A stretch of DNA of 64,000 bases from Luscinia megarhynchos. Its lineage: Eukaryota; Chordata; Aves; Passeriformes; Turdidae. Positions 13,350 through 26,600 of the stretch are shown piece after piece. The stretch is from NCBI GenBank assembly GCA_034336665.1, contig CM067592.1:32547942-32611941 (forward strand). The letters are read 5' to 3'. The notes beneath the pieces were generated by a model. It saw nothing but the letters and a program-made list of their open reading frames with translations, was not told where the DNA came from and made no database searches. How positions within the stretch are numbered: position 1 is the stretch's first letter; each line of letters starts with the position of its first letter. A program made the translations under genes and the position numbers.

Positions 13350-14077
13350 TTTCATCCAGGAGACTTGTGAGGTTCTCAATCTCCGGTGCTCTAAGGCACC
13401 AGCTCCGGAGCTCTTAGGCTCCTACTTCATCAAGTTATCTTAAATAAGCAAAACAGCTATTAGTTAGAAAGGTTATTTATTACAAAGCACATCTTATTAC
13501 AAAGCACATTAGTCTCAACAGGCATGCAGAAAAGCAATGGCAAAGCAGTAGCAAAGCAATGGCAAAGTAGATGGCTAGAAGCCCTGGCAAAGGCTAAAGG
13601 CACCAACTCTCCCCAGTACATACTCTTATATAGGATTTTTCCAACAAGCTAAGATGCAAACTCGGACCACCGCTCCTTAACCTATTAGAATTCTGGTTTC
13701 TTAGCAGACCAGGTTACATACAGAACTATGCATACAATCTATCTTGTTCTATCTAAAAAATGTAAGCAATATTCTTACTATAGCTCTATTAAGACTAAAT
13801 CCTGTCTACCACTGTGGGCCTGGAGCGTCTTGCTGAAAATATCATATGTTTTCAACCTTCACTAGAACTCGAACTGCTACTGTGGAATCCAAACTGTTTG
13901 CTTACTAAAAACATGAGAGCTCACCCTAAACCTTACTAACTTCCTTCTACTTAAATGTCTACTTTATGTGTGAGTGGCTTAATATACTTCAATCCATCCA
14001 AAGGCTTTATTTCAATCCCTGTGCTCTGATTTCTTTCTGAAGAATTCCGAGAGACCCCTGACTCACTGACTCCAACA
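13350..14077 (-). mobile_element. Endogenous retrovirus LTR, minus strand
   Basis: On the minus strand it starts TGTTGGAGTCAGTGAGTC at 14077, has a TATA box TATATAAG (13632-13625) and AATAAA (13481-13476), a normal U3-R order. A short direct duplication (attacaaagcacat) lies next to the poly(A) signal. The 3' (left) boundary is not resolved and no target duplication was found. No coding retroviral domain is seen next to it, so it is likely a solo or truncated LTR. Confidence 0.65.
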
Positions 14078-14176
14078 GGGTGAGCTTTAGTGGTGCAGCT
14101 TTGTTAGACAGTTTTGCCATAAAAAATCTTTATGACAATATTTGAACCATGAATGTAACATTTCAGTCTCTGACAT

Positions 14177-14687
14177 CCAGCTGAATTTCTGTGTCCAGCT
14201 CTTGGGTTCCCAGCACAGGAGGGACATGAACCTGTTGGACCATGTCCAGAGAAGGGTCAACAAGTTAATCAGAGGGATGGGGCACCTCTTGTATGAGAGA
14301 ATTGTGATTGTTCAGCCTGGAGAAGAGAAGGCTTTGGGATGACCTAATTGTGGCCTACCTGAATGGAACTTATAAGAAAGATGCAGAGAGACTATTTACA
14401 AGAGCATGTAGTGACAGGACAAGGGGGAATGGATTGAAAAAGATAGATTTAGCATAGATGTTAGGAAGAAATTCTTTATTGTGAGAGTAGTTAGACTGCA
14501 ACTGGTTTCCCAGAGAAGCTGCAGATGCCCCGTCTCTGGAAGTGTTCAAGACCAGATTGGATGGGGCTCTGAGCAACCTGGTCTTGTGGGATGTGTCCCT
14601 CTGCAGGGCAGGGAGGCTGTAACTAGGGTATCTTTAGGGTGCCTAAGGTGCCTTCCAACCCTAGCCATTCTGTGAATCTATGATTCT
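14177..14687 (+). mobile_element. CR1 LINE, 5'-truncated, 3' end of ORF2 and tail
   Basis: The translated segments FCVQLLGSQHRRDMNLLDHV and QRRVNKLIRGMGHL match the C-terminal region of CR1 reverse transcriptase. The element continues through the RLFTRACSDRTRGN-type region (degraded) and ends with the CR1 signature gtgaatctatgattct at 14687. Stops and frameshifts make it inactive. It may be a remnant of the same insertion as 12350-12870, separated by deletion and the LTR. Confidence 0.9.
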
Positions 14688-14818
14688 CTAAAGCTTCTTA
14701 CAAAACATTTTGAGAAGTGGTACAGTTCTGTCTCTATTCCCATTATCTTTATGTCAGGGGTCTTACCGCAATGGCAAAGTAAGTATAGCACTTTATTATG
14801 TTGCAAGGGTTCTGTTAA

Positions 14819-14823
14819 GTCAG
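14819..14823. repeat. Left target-site duplication GTCAG
   Basis: Direct copy of the 5 bp at 16216-16220, immediately outside the TG...CA ends of the LTR. Confidence 0.7.
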
Positions 14824-16215
14824 TGTTGTGGTTTGGTATTGGCTAAACACCAGGTACCCATGACAGTTGTTCATTCATTCTCTTTTCCTATAGTTGGGCA
14901 GAGGAGAGAAAAGGAAGATTAACTTTGAGTTGAGCTCATGAGTTGAGATAAAGATTGGGAGAAAAAACACTCGAAGGGAAAAATAGGTTGAAATTTAAAG
15001 GTATATTTATTATTAACAGAGTCAGAGGATGATAATGAGAAGTAAAAGAAGCCTTTTAAACACCTTTTTTCCCCCTAGCCCCTCTCACTTTTCTACTGAC
15101 AACACAGGGAGACGGGGCACGGGGATTTTGGTCAGTTTGTCACTCAAGATGTTTTTCTGTTTGCTCAAGGAGACAGGTCTTTTCTCTGGTATGCTGTGGG
15201 GTTTCTCCCACAGGCAAACATTTTTCCTGAAACTGCTGTGGCGTGGGTCACCTGTCCATGGGGTACTGTCCTCAAAGAATAGGCTGCTCTAGTTTGGAAA
15301 CAAGGGCCTTCTCTCTCTATTTCTGGAAGCAGGTGCCCTCTCTCTCTCTTCAGGTCTCCCACTAGACCACAGCTTCCTCTGGCGTGCACCCGCTCCAGCA
15401 TGAGCACTTTCCTCATGGCTGTGAGTGGTTCTCTGCATACCCCGTGGACTTCGTGCATTACAAGGGGACAGTTTGTTTCACCATGGTCGTCACCACAGCT
15501 TGCAGAGGAATCTTGGCTCTGAAACTTGAAGCACCTCCTCCTCCTCTTTCCTTTCCACTGAGCTGGGTGTTGCCGTGTTGTTTTCCCTCGCATGTCCTCA
15601 CTTCCTCCTCTTCTCTGACTAGAAGAAAAACTGCTGCTTATCGGCACCATTGTCAGCAAGTTCCACTAATTCCAAGGTTCTTGTGAGATCCTGTGATGAC
15701 AAGGAGTGGATTTTATCTAGGTTGTGTATCGGGGAATCGCTTGTCATGCTTCTGCTGCTGAGCCGGCGGCCCCACTGCCATCGCACGAGCAGTGGTGGCT
15801 GCTATTTCAACACCTCACCATGCAGGGCGCCAGGAAGGAGAACTGCTGCCACCACCCCTCCCCTGTTGCCCCCAGCGTGGTTGGCTAGGGGCAGCCAGGC
15901 AGGCAAGCAGAAGCTGTGGGCCGCACCGAGATGGCGGCGGCTGCGGCAGCGCATTGCCACACACCACGCCCAGGATAGCTCCTGGTGGTGCCATTTGCCA
16001 CCCCTGGAAAAAACTGTGCCCACACTGTTTTGATTTTCTTCTTAAATGTGTCATCACAGAGGCATTACCATCCTCTCTAAGTGGGCCAGCAGCATGTCTA
16101 TCTTGAGAGCCATCAGAGATTGGCTCTGTTGGACATGGTGGAAGCTTCTAGCAGCTTCTCACAGAACCCTATGGTCCCCTTGTAGCCAAAAACCAGTCTG
16201 TGCCAAACCAACACA
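14824..16215 (-). mobile_element. Solo ERVK-type LTR with 5-bp target-site duplication
   Basis: The 1,392-bp element runs TG...CA on the minus strand and is flanked by GTCAG at 14819-14823 and 16216-16220. If the terminal A of the element is shared, the repeat extends to six bases (AGTCAG), the usual ERVK length. The minus-strand AATAAA lies at 15011-15006, 188 bp from the 3' end. The GC-rich, CpG-bearing middle (15760-15970) fits U3. The 3' end (gtacctggtgtttagcca) resembles passerine ERVK LTRs. ORFs inside it, including 164 codons at 15165-15659, are incidental. Confidence 0.8.
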
Positions 16216-16220
16216 GTCAG
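16216..16220. repeat. Right target-site duplication GTCAG
   Basis: Direct copy of the 5 bp at 14819-14823 on the other side of the solo LTR. Confidence 0.7.
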
Positions 16221-19200
16221 TTAAGTCTGTAAAATTTATTTTTCATGTATCTCATAGAGTATATGAAACATTCTTAGAATTACAGAGTGATCAGTTTAAT
16301 AAATACTAAAGAAGGAATATACCAACACCCTACAAAACAAGAACAAAATTCTAAGGGAACTGTTTTGATTCTCATATTCTCAAAAACCTTGATATCAATG
16401 GTGAACATGGAGAGTTCAAAGAATATAAGAGGTCTGGAAGTTTTATCTGGATTAGTTTCATGGGACTGGATGAAAGGTAAAACATATTTTGATCAAAAAA
16501 GAACAGTGCAATAGTTACAGCATGAACAATTCAAGTATTGAGAGACACATCATCAGCAACCACACTACATAAAACACAAAAAGTACAAGTACAAGTACAA
16601 AAACACTTGGATGAAAAGTATACATTTAATGAAAAAAGATAAAATTATTTAAAAACACTACATACACTCAATAGTGGGACTTCACTCTGTTTGTAATGTA
16701 TCCTTTGTGACCATGTTGTGTCAGATACACTTTCTCCATGAAAAAGGACGTTAGAAGCCCTTGAAGGTGCTAGTTTACAGTGACAAGTGAGTGACATGAT
16801 CTCAAAAAACCCTGTTTCCTAAGGGAAAGAAAAAAAAGTACATATTTGAACAATGAACCAGAGGGAAAAATCTGCACAAGGCTGAATATTGTGTTTGTAT
16901 AGAAGTGATACCTGTTATTGACATTAATGACTACTTGGAGAAATTACTTAACAGCTGGGATGCAAAACAAGTGCCTTATTAGATGTCTGTGGGGGGAAAA
17001 AGGGCTGTCTGTTCAGGGAAGATGTTCCCCTGACAAAAGGAAATTGCTAAGTTGTCATGAAGAAGTGGGAAGGAATGATGGCCTTTACTGCTAGGCAGGA
17101 GGGGAAAAGTCACAACCAGACAGCTGTCCAGGGAGAGACTATGAGGGGAAAAACTTAAAACAAAATGTGGCCATTGTAAGAAGGCTGCAGAGGAGGGAAG
17201 ATGACCTGCTTTTTTGTAGAAACTCATACAGCTCTGCAACGTGATTCTCTGCACCTTTTTGAGTGATGCACTTCTTACAAGTCTGTCTACAGAACTGGTG
17301 GTCTGCTTCTCTGCTGGCAGAGTGCATCAAGCAAGGATTGCAGACAGGTAACTCAGTATTCCAATATTGTGCTGTCACACCTGTACATAATATCTCCACA
17401 GAGAAGTGATGTTGTCTGTCTCACTGATCACAGTATCTGGACCAACTTTTGTTAGTTGCTAAGCTGCTTTGCTAAAAGGAGAGAAGTTGATCAATACATC
17501 CACATATAAAGTCTGCCATCACAAAATGATGGCAAAATAGGGCTAGAAATCTCAGGAAGTCATGTATATCAACAGCAGCTCACTAGCAGGCTCACCCCTT
17601 CAAAAATGCCCCAGGAAGGTTTTTGCCTGGCCGGTTGTTCAAAAATTCCAGTGCTGCAGTAGCCACATTTTCCCAGTCACACAGGCAGTAGCAACCAGTG
17701 GAGAGAGTGCAAGACTTAATAGCAGCACATTTGTGCATCATGAGGAAGAAGGATATCATAGGGGAAGGTTTCCTGCTGGTCCTGCACTCGCATGTCTGGC
17801 TGAGTCAGGGCTTTGATGGTGCAGAAGTCCCTGGGTAACGTGCTAGCTAGTTTGTCACCTATGTGAACTGCAGTGAAAGGGATGGATCAGGCAATGGGTG
17901 AGAAGATGCTAACTTAGGCTTGCCTTCTAAATTTAGCTGTAAAAGAAATCCCAAAACCAACCAACCAACCAATCCCTCCCCCTCCAAAAAAAACCACCCA
18001 AAAAACCAAAACCAAACTGAAACAATACAAAAAACAAAAAGCCATGGAAAAAGTCACTGAATACATTAGTGATGCCTATTATATCTTCCTGTAGAAAGAG
18101 AGAGGTGTAATCACAACATGACTTTTACTAATCCACTTCTGTAATCTGAATAAGTCCTGATCCTGAAAAATGCAGTACCTAATTTGGAATATCTTTGTAC
18201 TACTATTATGGCGTTTGAAATAAATTAAGAGGTGATGATGTGAAGAAAAGTTTAATATGAAAGTTGTACTGATGCAATCTGGTTCCAGAGCCTGCATTAA
18301 TTTTATAAATGGTATGGTTTATCTTGGTTCCTGTAAAATCTTGGCAGTTATTAGGGCCTCTGGAAGAATGAAATGTTAAACCTGTGAGTAGGATCGTAAC
18401 CTGTCCTGCACTGCTCTTTGCCCCTCAATGGACTGGATTTAGCTCTTCTGACTTTGATACTTGTGATTATACCACCTCAAATCCCCTATCTCTATATGCC
18501 CTAACTCATGGTTTTGCTGGTAGTCCTGAATCTGCTGTGTTATGAAAAGCTGCTGAAATGATTTTTGTGTCTGTGTTAAGGTGCTGTCCTACCTTGGAAA
18601 ATCAAGGTAAATCCTTTCTCTGGCAGTGCATAATCAATTTCCAGTGCCTTTAAAAACATACCTCAGTAGATTGCTCTGGCATATTCATGTATGTGTTTGT
18701 ATGAATGCCATTAAATGCTGCTGTAACCATATCCCATACCTTCAGAGACTTGCTGATACACTGCTGTCCAACTCTGCTTGCAGGTGATCAGGGAAATTCC
18801 CGTTAAAGTCAATGACACTCTCCTGTATCATAGACATTAATCGTAGGTATGAAGTCAAGCCAATGAGGCTCTATATAGTTTATTGTGAGTCTTTCCCCAA
18901 GATTATGAAGTTTGTGTCAAAAACTACACTATTTTAAACTCAGGCAATCAAGACTTTTTTCTGCTATTGGCTTACATACTCATGCAATGTTTCCATTTCA
19001 TGTTTTAAATAAGAGCTACACCTTTGAGCCTAAAGTCAACAGTTCATGTTGATTCTATAGAAGCAGACATTCCAATCCATATGCAGAACTGAGGCCTATC
19101 ATCAAGAGGTCAAGGTGATCTGTCCTTTGCCCATTCAAGGGAATGGATAAATAAGCCAGAGCTTCTCTTGCTTGGGTCTCCTGGTCTTGGAACTCTAGCA

Positions 19201-21454
19201 TGACATCAGTTCATGGATATCAAATGTTTCTTTTCATACTGTAGTGCTGTAGCCTTGTCAAACTCAGGTGTTTTTATAAAGGGTCTTCTCTTGAAGACAA
19301 AAATCCTTGCACTTGGTGTCAGTCACAGGAAGTTTGTTCAGTTGAGATTGTGAGGAGCAAACTGGTTAAGTGACTCATGTCTTCTCCACAGAAGAGGGGA
19401 AGAGGGTTAATGACACTGTAACGCCTCATAGACCATGACATGAGGCATCCACCAAAGGTGAGGCTACATCTGCTGTCTGTCTAACAAACACTTGCTTCTT
19501 ACTTCATGCTCTGTGTTAATTTTGTGTCACTCCCTGAACTGTGATGGACAGCACTGTGTCTTACCACTGAGGGAAAGGGATAAATAGCCTGGGGGGTGAA
19601 GAAGCCTAGTGTGCCAGAAAAGAGCTGCAATGTGCATTGCGAATACTAGTTTTAGCTTGACTGCAGAAAAGGAGAAACACTACAAGGAATGAAATGCATA
19701 GGAAAGGAAAATAACTCATGGTATCATAAGTAATATTGGTGAGCACTTTCATGGTGTTTTGCAATCGCAGACTGTGTGGCACAGCAGCCTTTGACCTTAC
19801 TGCTTGGTATTTTTTCTTCAAATCTTCCCTTTCTAGTTATCTATTTTGCTAGTTAAACTGAGGTGTGCTCTCACAATTCAATATCTTTGTAGTTCTCCTT
19901 TTTCCTCTGTCTCTTATTCACTGCAGCAATAAAACTGCTGTGTCATTCCTTTCAAACTCATACCTCTGCTAGACTGAGTTATTAAATCTTTAATTCTCTG
20001 TCTGCGCAACCACTGCCAATGATTGCAGCACTGGAAACAAATACAGACAGCAGAGCTGTTAGATACCTTCTAACCTGCTGATACTGGTGGTAGTTTGTGG
20101 CTAGAGTGTTCAGCAGCATAGAAATGCGTAAATACATAGTATATACTGGACCCAAGTATACAAAATAAATTTTAATGTAAGCCATAATATAAAGACCTTT
20201 CTACCAACAGTGCTCTCCCTAAAGTGAAAGGAGTTACATCAGTTGCAAAGGCGGAGATCAGCTGCTCTCTGAAGACTATGTTATCTTAATACTGCACATT
20301 GCTGTAAATTACATGAAAGGCCAGTCCTCTACTGAACTGTGATGAATGCCTGACCTCAAATACACCTTTTGACTATGAATATCAGAATTTAATTTTAATG
20401 CATGAGAGTTTATTTCTTTTTTACAAGTGTTTTTTTATTCAATATTTTTATACGGAAAACTGAGGAATAAAGATCTGTCAGTCCTCAGACTGCGGCATGC
20501 TGTTTTGTAGCATCTGCAAAATGAATAATAATAAAGATAAATTAAAACTACATGTTTTGTCCTGGTCAGCAATTGAATGCAAGCATTTGTAATACAAGTC
20601 ACTCTGTGATCTTGCTGATTCCTGCAGGAATCAAAGCTATAGCATAGGCAGGACATTGGCAAATGTAACACAGAGTGAAAGGTAGACCAGGGAAAATCCC
20701 AGGAATCTTTTCCCCTGGTGGCATTTGTGGCAGATAAAAGTATTGCATCATATGAAAAAGTACCACATATCCTGTATGCGGTATTAGTGATGTTATTTCT
20801 TGGACCTAAACAGCATTAAGGAAGTAATTGCAACCTTGGGAATTTCAGCCCACTTAGTATCTCAGCTGGAATCAGAAATGGAAAAGCCAGAGCTGCAGTA
20901 TGAGCTGTCATTTTTTAATATTATTTAACTGGAATATGTGGGTGATAGCATCTTGATAGTGTGAATAAAATACATAGAAAAAATGCCTTGACTGTGGAAA
21001 CAGCTTTGAAATCACTGACAGGTTTGCAGCTGAATGACAGATTAGGGTCTCCAGGAGACCTCGTGTCATGCCCTCTCTGTGAGAAACCAGCTCTTTGCTC
21101 CTTCATTCATAATGAAAGATATGATTGACCCTTAAACTGTTCCTAGCAATAATTACACTGTCAGGAAAAAGCAGACATTCTAACAGAAAAAAAAACTTTG
21201 AAATTTTTTAAATTCTGCAGTGATCTCATTTTTTTCTCTGTTCCACTTGCTCCTCCCTTCTCTGACCCCAAATGTACATTTTAGGAAAAGAATGACTCAT
21301 GCAATAGAAAACTAAATATAAAGCATATACTGTACACGTAAAGCATAGGTAAAATGTAAGCATACGTGGTATTATTTGTGACTGTATAAATGTCCAAATA
21401 AAAAATTGTACAGTCCTGGACCTTGCTTTTATAAGGTGAAAGCTTTACGAAAAA
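16221..21454. other. Intergenic, no gene recognised
   Basis: AT-rich unique-looking DNA between LTRs. I saw three tandem copies of AAGTAC near 16577 and an A/C-rich tract at 17945-18040. No ORF in it has recognisable content and no tRNA or other RNA gene was seen. Confidence 0.55.
17945..18040. repeat. A/C-rich simple repeat (CCAA)n-like
   Basis: About 95 bp of A runs broken by C pairs, starting with four CCAA units. Low-complexity sequence, not coding. Confidence 0.8.
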
Positions 21455-21780
21455 TGGGTGAGACAGTCTGTACACACCATAGTTTTGTTGGATACTGCTG
21501 AGAACCAGGGAAAAAACAGCCTTGAAGCCTTGGGTTTCTCAGGCTGCTCATGGACAATTATAACAATGATTAAACAACTGCTCGAGACGTGAGAGATGTG
21601 ATGTTTTGCAGAAAGCATGTTTTCAAAAAAGTGTAGCCTTCTTGGACCAATAAGCATTTTATTTTGTTTTGCATGATCTATCCTATATAAGTGTGATGGC
21701 TTTTCAATAAATCGCTTCTTCCTGCTGCTTTGAAAAAGTTGTGTGTGTTGCTGTATTATTCACCGTCCCTAATCAGACCA
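21455..21780 (+). mobile_element. ERV1-like LTR fragment with promoter and poly(A) motifs
   Basis: The + strand shows, in order, CCAAT (21647-21651), TATATAAG (21685-21692) and AATAAA (21706-21711), the compact U3-R arrangement of class I retroviral LTRs. After it comes a T/C-rich, U5-like stretch. Both ends are uncertain and no target duplication was found. It abuts, or is interrupted by, the ERVK-type LTR to its right. Confidence 0.5.
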
Positions 21781-21851
21781 TAGTACCAAATTCATGCTAG
21801 CTGACAGAGAAGTCTTTTTAAAGCATGCAGGGTAGGTTCTCTATGAGGCAG

Positions 21852-22939
21852 ATTGTTCGTTCCTTGTGTGCTGCCTTTTAGTGAGGGCAGCTCCTGAGAG
21901 AGAAAGCTGCTCGAAGCTTCTACTACGTCCAGCACAGCCAATCTTTGAAGGCTCTGACAATAGACATGATGCTGGCCCAATTAGAGAAGTTGGTAACATC
22001 TCTGTGATGACATATTTAAGAACACTTTTCAATTGATAGAACTGGAGAACAAATGAACCTGCAGACAACAATTTTCTCCCGAGTCAGAGAAGAACAAAAA
22101 GTGGAAATGTGAGGAGAGCAACATGGTGATACTAAGGTCAGTGAGGGGAAGGAAGGAGAGGAGGTGCTCCAAAAATTGGAAATGAGATTCTTCTGCAAAC
22201 TGTGGTGAGGAGTATAATACAAAATCTGTTCTCCTGTAGTTGATGAAGTGCATGGGGGGAAGCAGAAATCTACTTGCAGCCTGTGAGTAAAGGTGCTTAC
22301 ACTGGACCAAGTGGATGTTGAAAAGTTGTAGCCTAGTGGGAAATTCAAACAGAGAGAGAAGATAGAGACAGAGAAACCTTGCTTTCAAACTAGAGCAGCT
22401 CATCCTTAAAGGACTACACCCCATGAACTAATGACCCACCAAAACAATTGTGGGAAGACTGTTTGCCCATAGAGGGGGGACTCATCTTGCAGCAGATGAG
22501 ACTGCTACTTGTGAAAATTAAAACTATGCTGGAACAGCTCACAGAGTACTGTCTCCTGTGGGAAGGACTCCATGGCACAGGAGAAAAAAATTCTACTTTC
22601 CCTAAGCAAACTGAAGAAAGACTTGTAGAAATAACCAACTGACTAAAAATCTCATGCTTTGTCTCTACGCCATTGGTGAAAAAGAGGGAGGAACTGGGGA
22701 AAAAAGTGCTCTAAAGGTTTATTTTAGTTGTCATTATCCTCTTTTAATTCTATTAATAAATTTTCTCTATACCATTTAAATTTGAGTCTCTTTTGGTCTT
22801 GGAGTGTTTCTTCTCAATACTTATCTCATCTCATGAGTCTTTTGATTTTTCTTTCTCCCTCCTCTGTTCAACTATAGCAGCAGAGAATGAGTGAATAATT
22901 TTGTAGGTGCCTGGCTTTTGGCCAGTGTGATCCACGACA
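21852..22939 (+). mobile_element. ERVK-type LTR, related to the one at 14.8-16.2 kb but opposite strand
   Basis: Near its 5' end it shares with the minus-strand LTR the blocks aagctgct-gaagctt and agccaatct, plus the stretch around atgctggccca and ctgtgatgaca. AATAAA at 22755-22760 is about 185 bp from the 3' end (ggccag...ccacgaca), closely matching the spacing in the other copy. The 5' end is uncertain: alignment suggests about 21852, but a TG at 21731 is preceded by CTGCTT, identical to the 6 bp after 22939, which would give a full ERVK-like target duplication and a 1,209-bp LTR. Confidence 0.7.
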
Positions 22940-23659
22940 CTGCTTGCTTCAAGAAGGAAGGCTTTAAAAGCAAATAAAACCTCAGTGGGTGAGGATTATG
23001 ATGCAAATTAATCAGGCCATTGCTAATTGGCTACTAGGAGGAAGACAGGTTGCAAGGATTCTCCTTCTTTCAGCCAGCCTCTGGAAATGTCTTCTCAGTG
23101 TAATTCTCTTGCCACTAGAGATCCATGAAAAAGACACAAGAAGTGGAAGGTTACCACACATTTCTGTTGAAGCTTATGACTTGAGAAAGAAAATTTGTAT
23201 CTTCTGTCCCTCAAAACATGCTTAGTTGAACTTTAATCAGAATACTGGAGTTAATCCAGTAGGCAACCGATGGAGAAAGAAGCCTTTACAAAAATGTTAC
23301 CCTCCCTTAGTATTAGATCTGTAGTTCAAATATAAAGGTCAGCTGTCTTTCTGTATGTTTCTTTCCAGTTGTCTTCAACAGGAGAAGACAGATATCAAAT
23401 TTCCTTATTGATATTATCCTGATAGCCTTTTTAATAAAGACTGTGGAAAAACTTTCTAAAATGTAAAATGTTTCTCAGTCAGTTGAATGTCTGAAGTTTT
23501 TAGTACTCAGATGAAAAATCCTACTATGTTAAGCAAATTAAAGTCTCTGACAAATATAAGCCTTCGATGGTATTCAAAATCCCCCCAACATATTCAGCCA
23601 GGATACACCTCGGAGATATATGTGGTATATACACATAGAGAAATGGATTGAATGTTAGA
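22940..23659. other. Intergenic, no gene recognised
   Basis: AT-rich spacer between the LTR and the long CR1. The 78-codon ORF at 22989-23225 has no recognised content. Confidence 0.6.
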
Positions 23660-26600
23660 ATCATCACAATCACAGAATGGTTTGGATTGGAAACTACCTT
23701 AAAGATCCTCTAGTTAGAACCCTCAACCACCTTCCACAAGACCAGGTTGCTCAGAGCCCCATCCAACCCGGTCTTGAACGCTTTCAGTGAGCCATGCACA
23801 GCTTTTCTGGATAACCCATTCCAGTGCCTCACAACCCTTGCAGTGAAGCATTTCTTCCTAGTATTGAATCTAAACCTACACTCCTTCAGTTTAAGGATCC
23901 CCCCTTGTCCTATCATCTATCACTACACATCCTTGTAAAAAGCCTCTCTTCAGCCTTCTTGTATGCCCTTTTAGGTGTAGAAGGCCACAGTTAGGTCACC
24001 CTGCAGCTTTCTCTTTTCTAGGCTGAACACCCCCAACTCTCTCAGCCTGTCCTCATAGGAGAGGTGCTCCAGCCCCATGATTATCTTTGTGCCCCTCCTC
24101 TGGGCTTCCTACTGTAGGTCCATGACCTTTTTATGTATGTGTCCAGCACTCCAGGTGGGGTGTCACAGAGCAGAGCACATGGGCAGAATCCCCTCCCTTG
24201 CCTTGCTGGCCACACTGCTTTGAATGCAGCCCAGGATGCAGATGTACATCTGGGCTGCAAGTGCACACTGCCAGGTCATACTGAGCTTCTCATCCACCAC
24301 CAGCCCCAAGTCTTCTCCACCCTGTGTTTGTACTTGGTGTTGCACTGACCCAGGTGTGGAACCTTGCATTTTGTTTTGTTGAACTTCATGAGGTTCACAC
24401 TGGCCCACTTCTCAGGCCTGTCAGGGTCCCTCTGGATGGCTTCCCTTCCCTCCAGCATGTTGACTTGCACCACACAGCTTGGGTTGTCAGCAGCCTTGCT
24501 GGGAGTCCACTCAATCCTGCCGTCCACAACACTGATAAAGATGTTAAACAGAGCTGCTATCAATAGTGACACCTGAGGAACACCACTTATCTCTGGTCCC
24601 ACCAGGACATCAAGCCATTGACTGCAACTCCAGAAAATTCCTTATCCACTGAGTAGTCCATGTGTCAAATCCATGTCTTTCTAATTGAGAGACAAGGATG
24701 TAATGCATGACTATTTACCCTTTAAAAAAGGAGGTGGTGTTTCCCGTTTTCCATCCAGTGGGGACTTCACCATACTGCTGTGACTTCTCAAATATGATGG
24801 ATAGTGGCTTAGCCACTTCCTTGGCCAGTTCCATCAGGACCTGTAGATGTATCTCATCAGATCCCATGGACTTGGGAACCTTTTTTTTTCCTTAAATGGC
24901 CTCAAACCCAGTCCTCTTGAGCAGGCAGTTCTTCATTCTCCCAATCTCTGATTTCACCTTATGCAACTGGAGCATTTACTGGTGAAGACTGAGGCAAAAA
25001 AGCTGCTGAGTATCCTGTGTCCATGTCTTGGGTAACCAAGTCTCCCATATCTTTGTGAACAGAACTCACATTTTCCTTGGTCTTTCTTTTATTGCTGATT
25101 TTGTTACTCTTGATGTCCTTGGCCAGATATACATCCATCCGTTTTTCTTAACCAGATCCCTGCCTGTTTGGGCAACTTCATGTGTTCCTCCCAGGCTACC
25201 TTTCCTTGCATCCACCCTCTGTAAGCTACCTTTATAGCTTTGTTTGTGTTTAAATTCATCCAGGAGGTCCTTGCTTATTCATGCAGGTTTATTGGCATTG
25301 TTTCCTCATTTTCTGTTAGTAGGGATGCATTTCTCTTTAGCCTGGAGGAGATAATCTTTTAATATCATCCAGGTCTCTTTGGCCCTTCTTCCCTGCAGAG
25401 CTTTTATCCAATCACCAAGGAGATCCCTGAAGAGACCAAAGCTTGCCCTCCTGATGTCCCGGGTAGTGTGCTTGCTGTGTGTCCTCCTCCCTGTCCCAAG
25501 GATCTCAAACTCCACCTCTGCATGGTCACTGTAACCCAGGCTGCCCTTGAGCTTCACATTCCACTCCAGCTCCTCCTCACTAGTGAGAATGAGGTTCAGC
25601 ATGCATCTCTCCTTGTTGTCTCCTCTATCACTTGGAGGAGGAATTTGTCATCAAGGCATTCCAGAAATCTTCTAATTTGCTCATACCCCTCTCTCCTGTC
25701 CCTCTGACAGATGTCAGGGTGTTGAAGTTATACATGAGGACCAGGGTTTGTGAATGTATGGCTGTTCCTCTCTGTCTTAGAGGCCTCATTGGCTCAGTCT
25801 CCCTGCTCAGGTGGCTTGTAGCAGACTTCCACTAAAAAGTCACCAGTGCCTGCCCTCCCTTTATTCCTGACCCACAAGCTCTAACTCTCATCCAGCTCCT
25901 GGTGGAGCTCCATGCACTACAGATGGTCACTGACAAAGAGGGCAAGACTGCCTCCCTGCCTGCCCTGCCCCTCCTTCCTAAAGAGCCTGTTCCTTCCATT
26001 CCAACACTGCAGACACAGGAGTCATCTCACCATGTTTGTGTGATGCCAGTAAAGCCATAGCCTTGCAGGGGGCAGACACATGTCTCTGGCTCCTCCTGTT
26101 TATTCCACGTGTTGTCGGCATTGGCATAGAGACATTTTAATTGGGCCCCCAATGAGGCTGACTTTCTGTCTGGGATGGCTGGAATTTCTTAAAGCTGCCC
26201 TTCAGATGCTCCCCTGCTGACCTCTATCCTCTCAAGGCTCTCAGCATGGCTTGCTGGCTCAGCTATCTACTTACTCCCTTGCAACAGATGCGTGATATGC
26301 AGGTTGGGTTTCTCTTGTTCAAAAATCCATGTAGTTCTTCCACGCAGGAGACTGACTGCATATGCAGCACTGCTAAACTGTTAGGCCTGCTGGGGAACAA
26401 ATGCCTGGGATAACAGCCCATCCTCCACTCCTTGCTGCCTGCCTACACCTGCCAGTGCCACCTGCCCCAGCCTGGGGACTCTGGTAGGAGCTGGTAGCAG
26501 GCAATCTGTGTCTTCAGAACCATCCCTCCAACACCCTGTGCTTTTGCTAAGCCAAACCAACACTGGCATGACTGCTGCTACAGAAAAGGCTTTAGTTGCT

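Noticed and set aside
15165..15659. 164-codon minus-strand ORF
   Set aside because: It lies wholly inside the ERVK-type solo LTR and has no retroviral or host domain; GC-rich LTR sequence explains the open frame.
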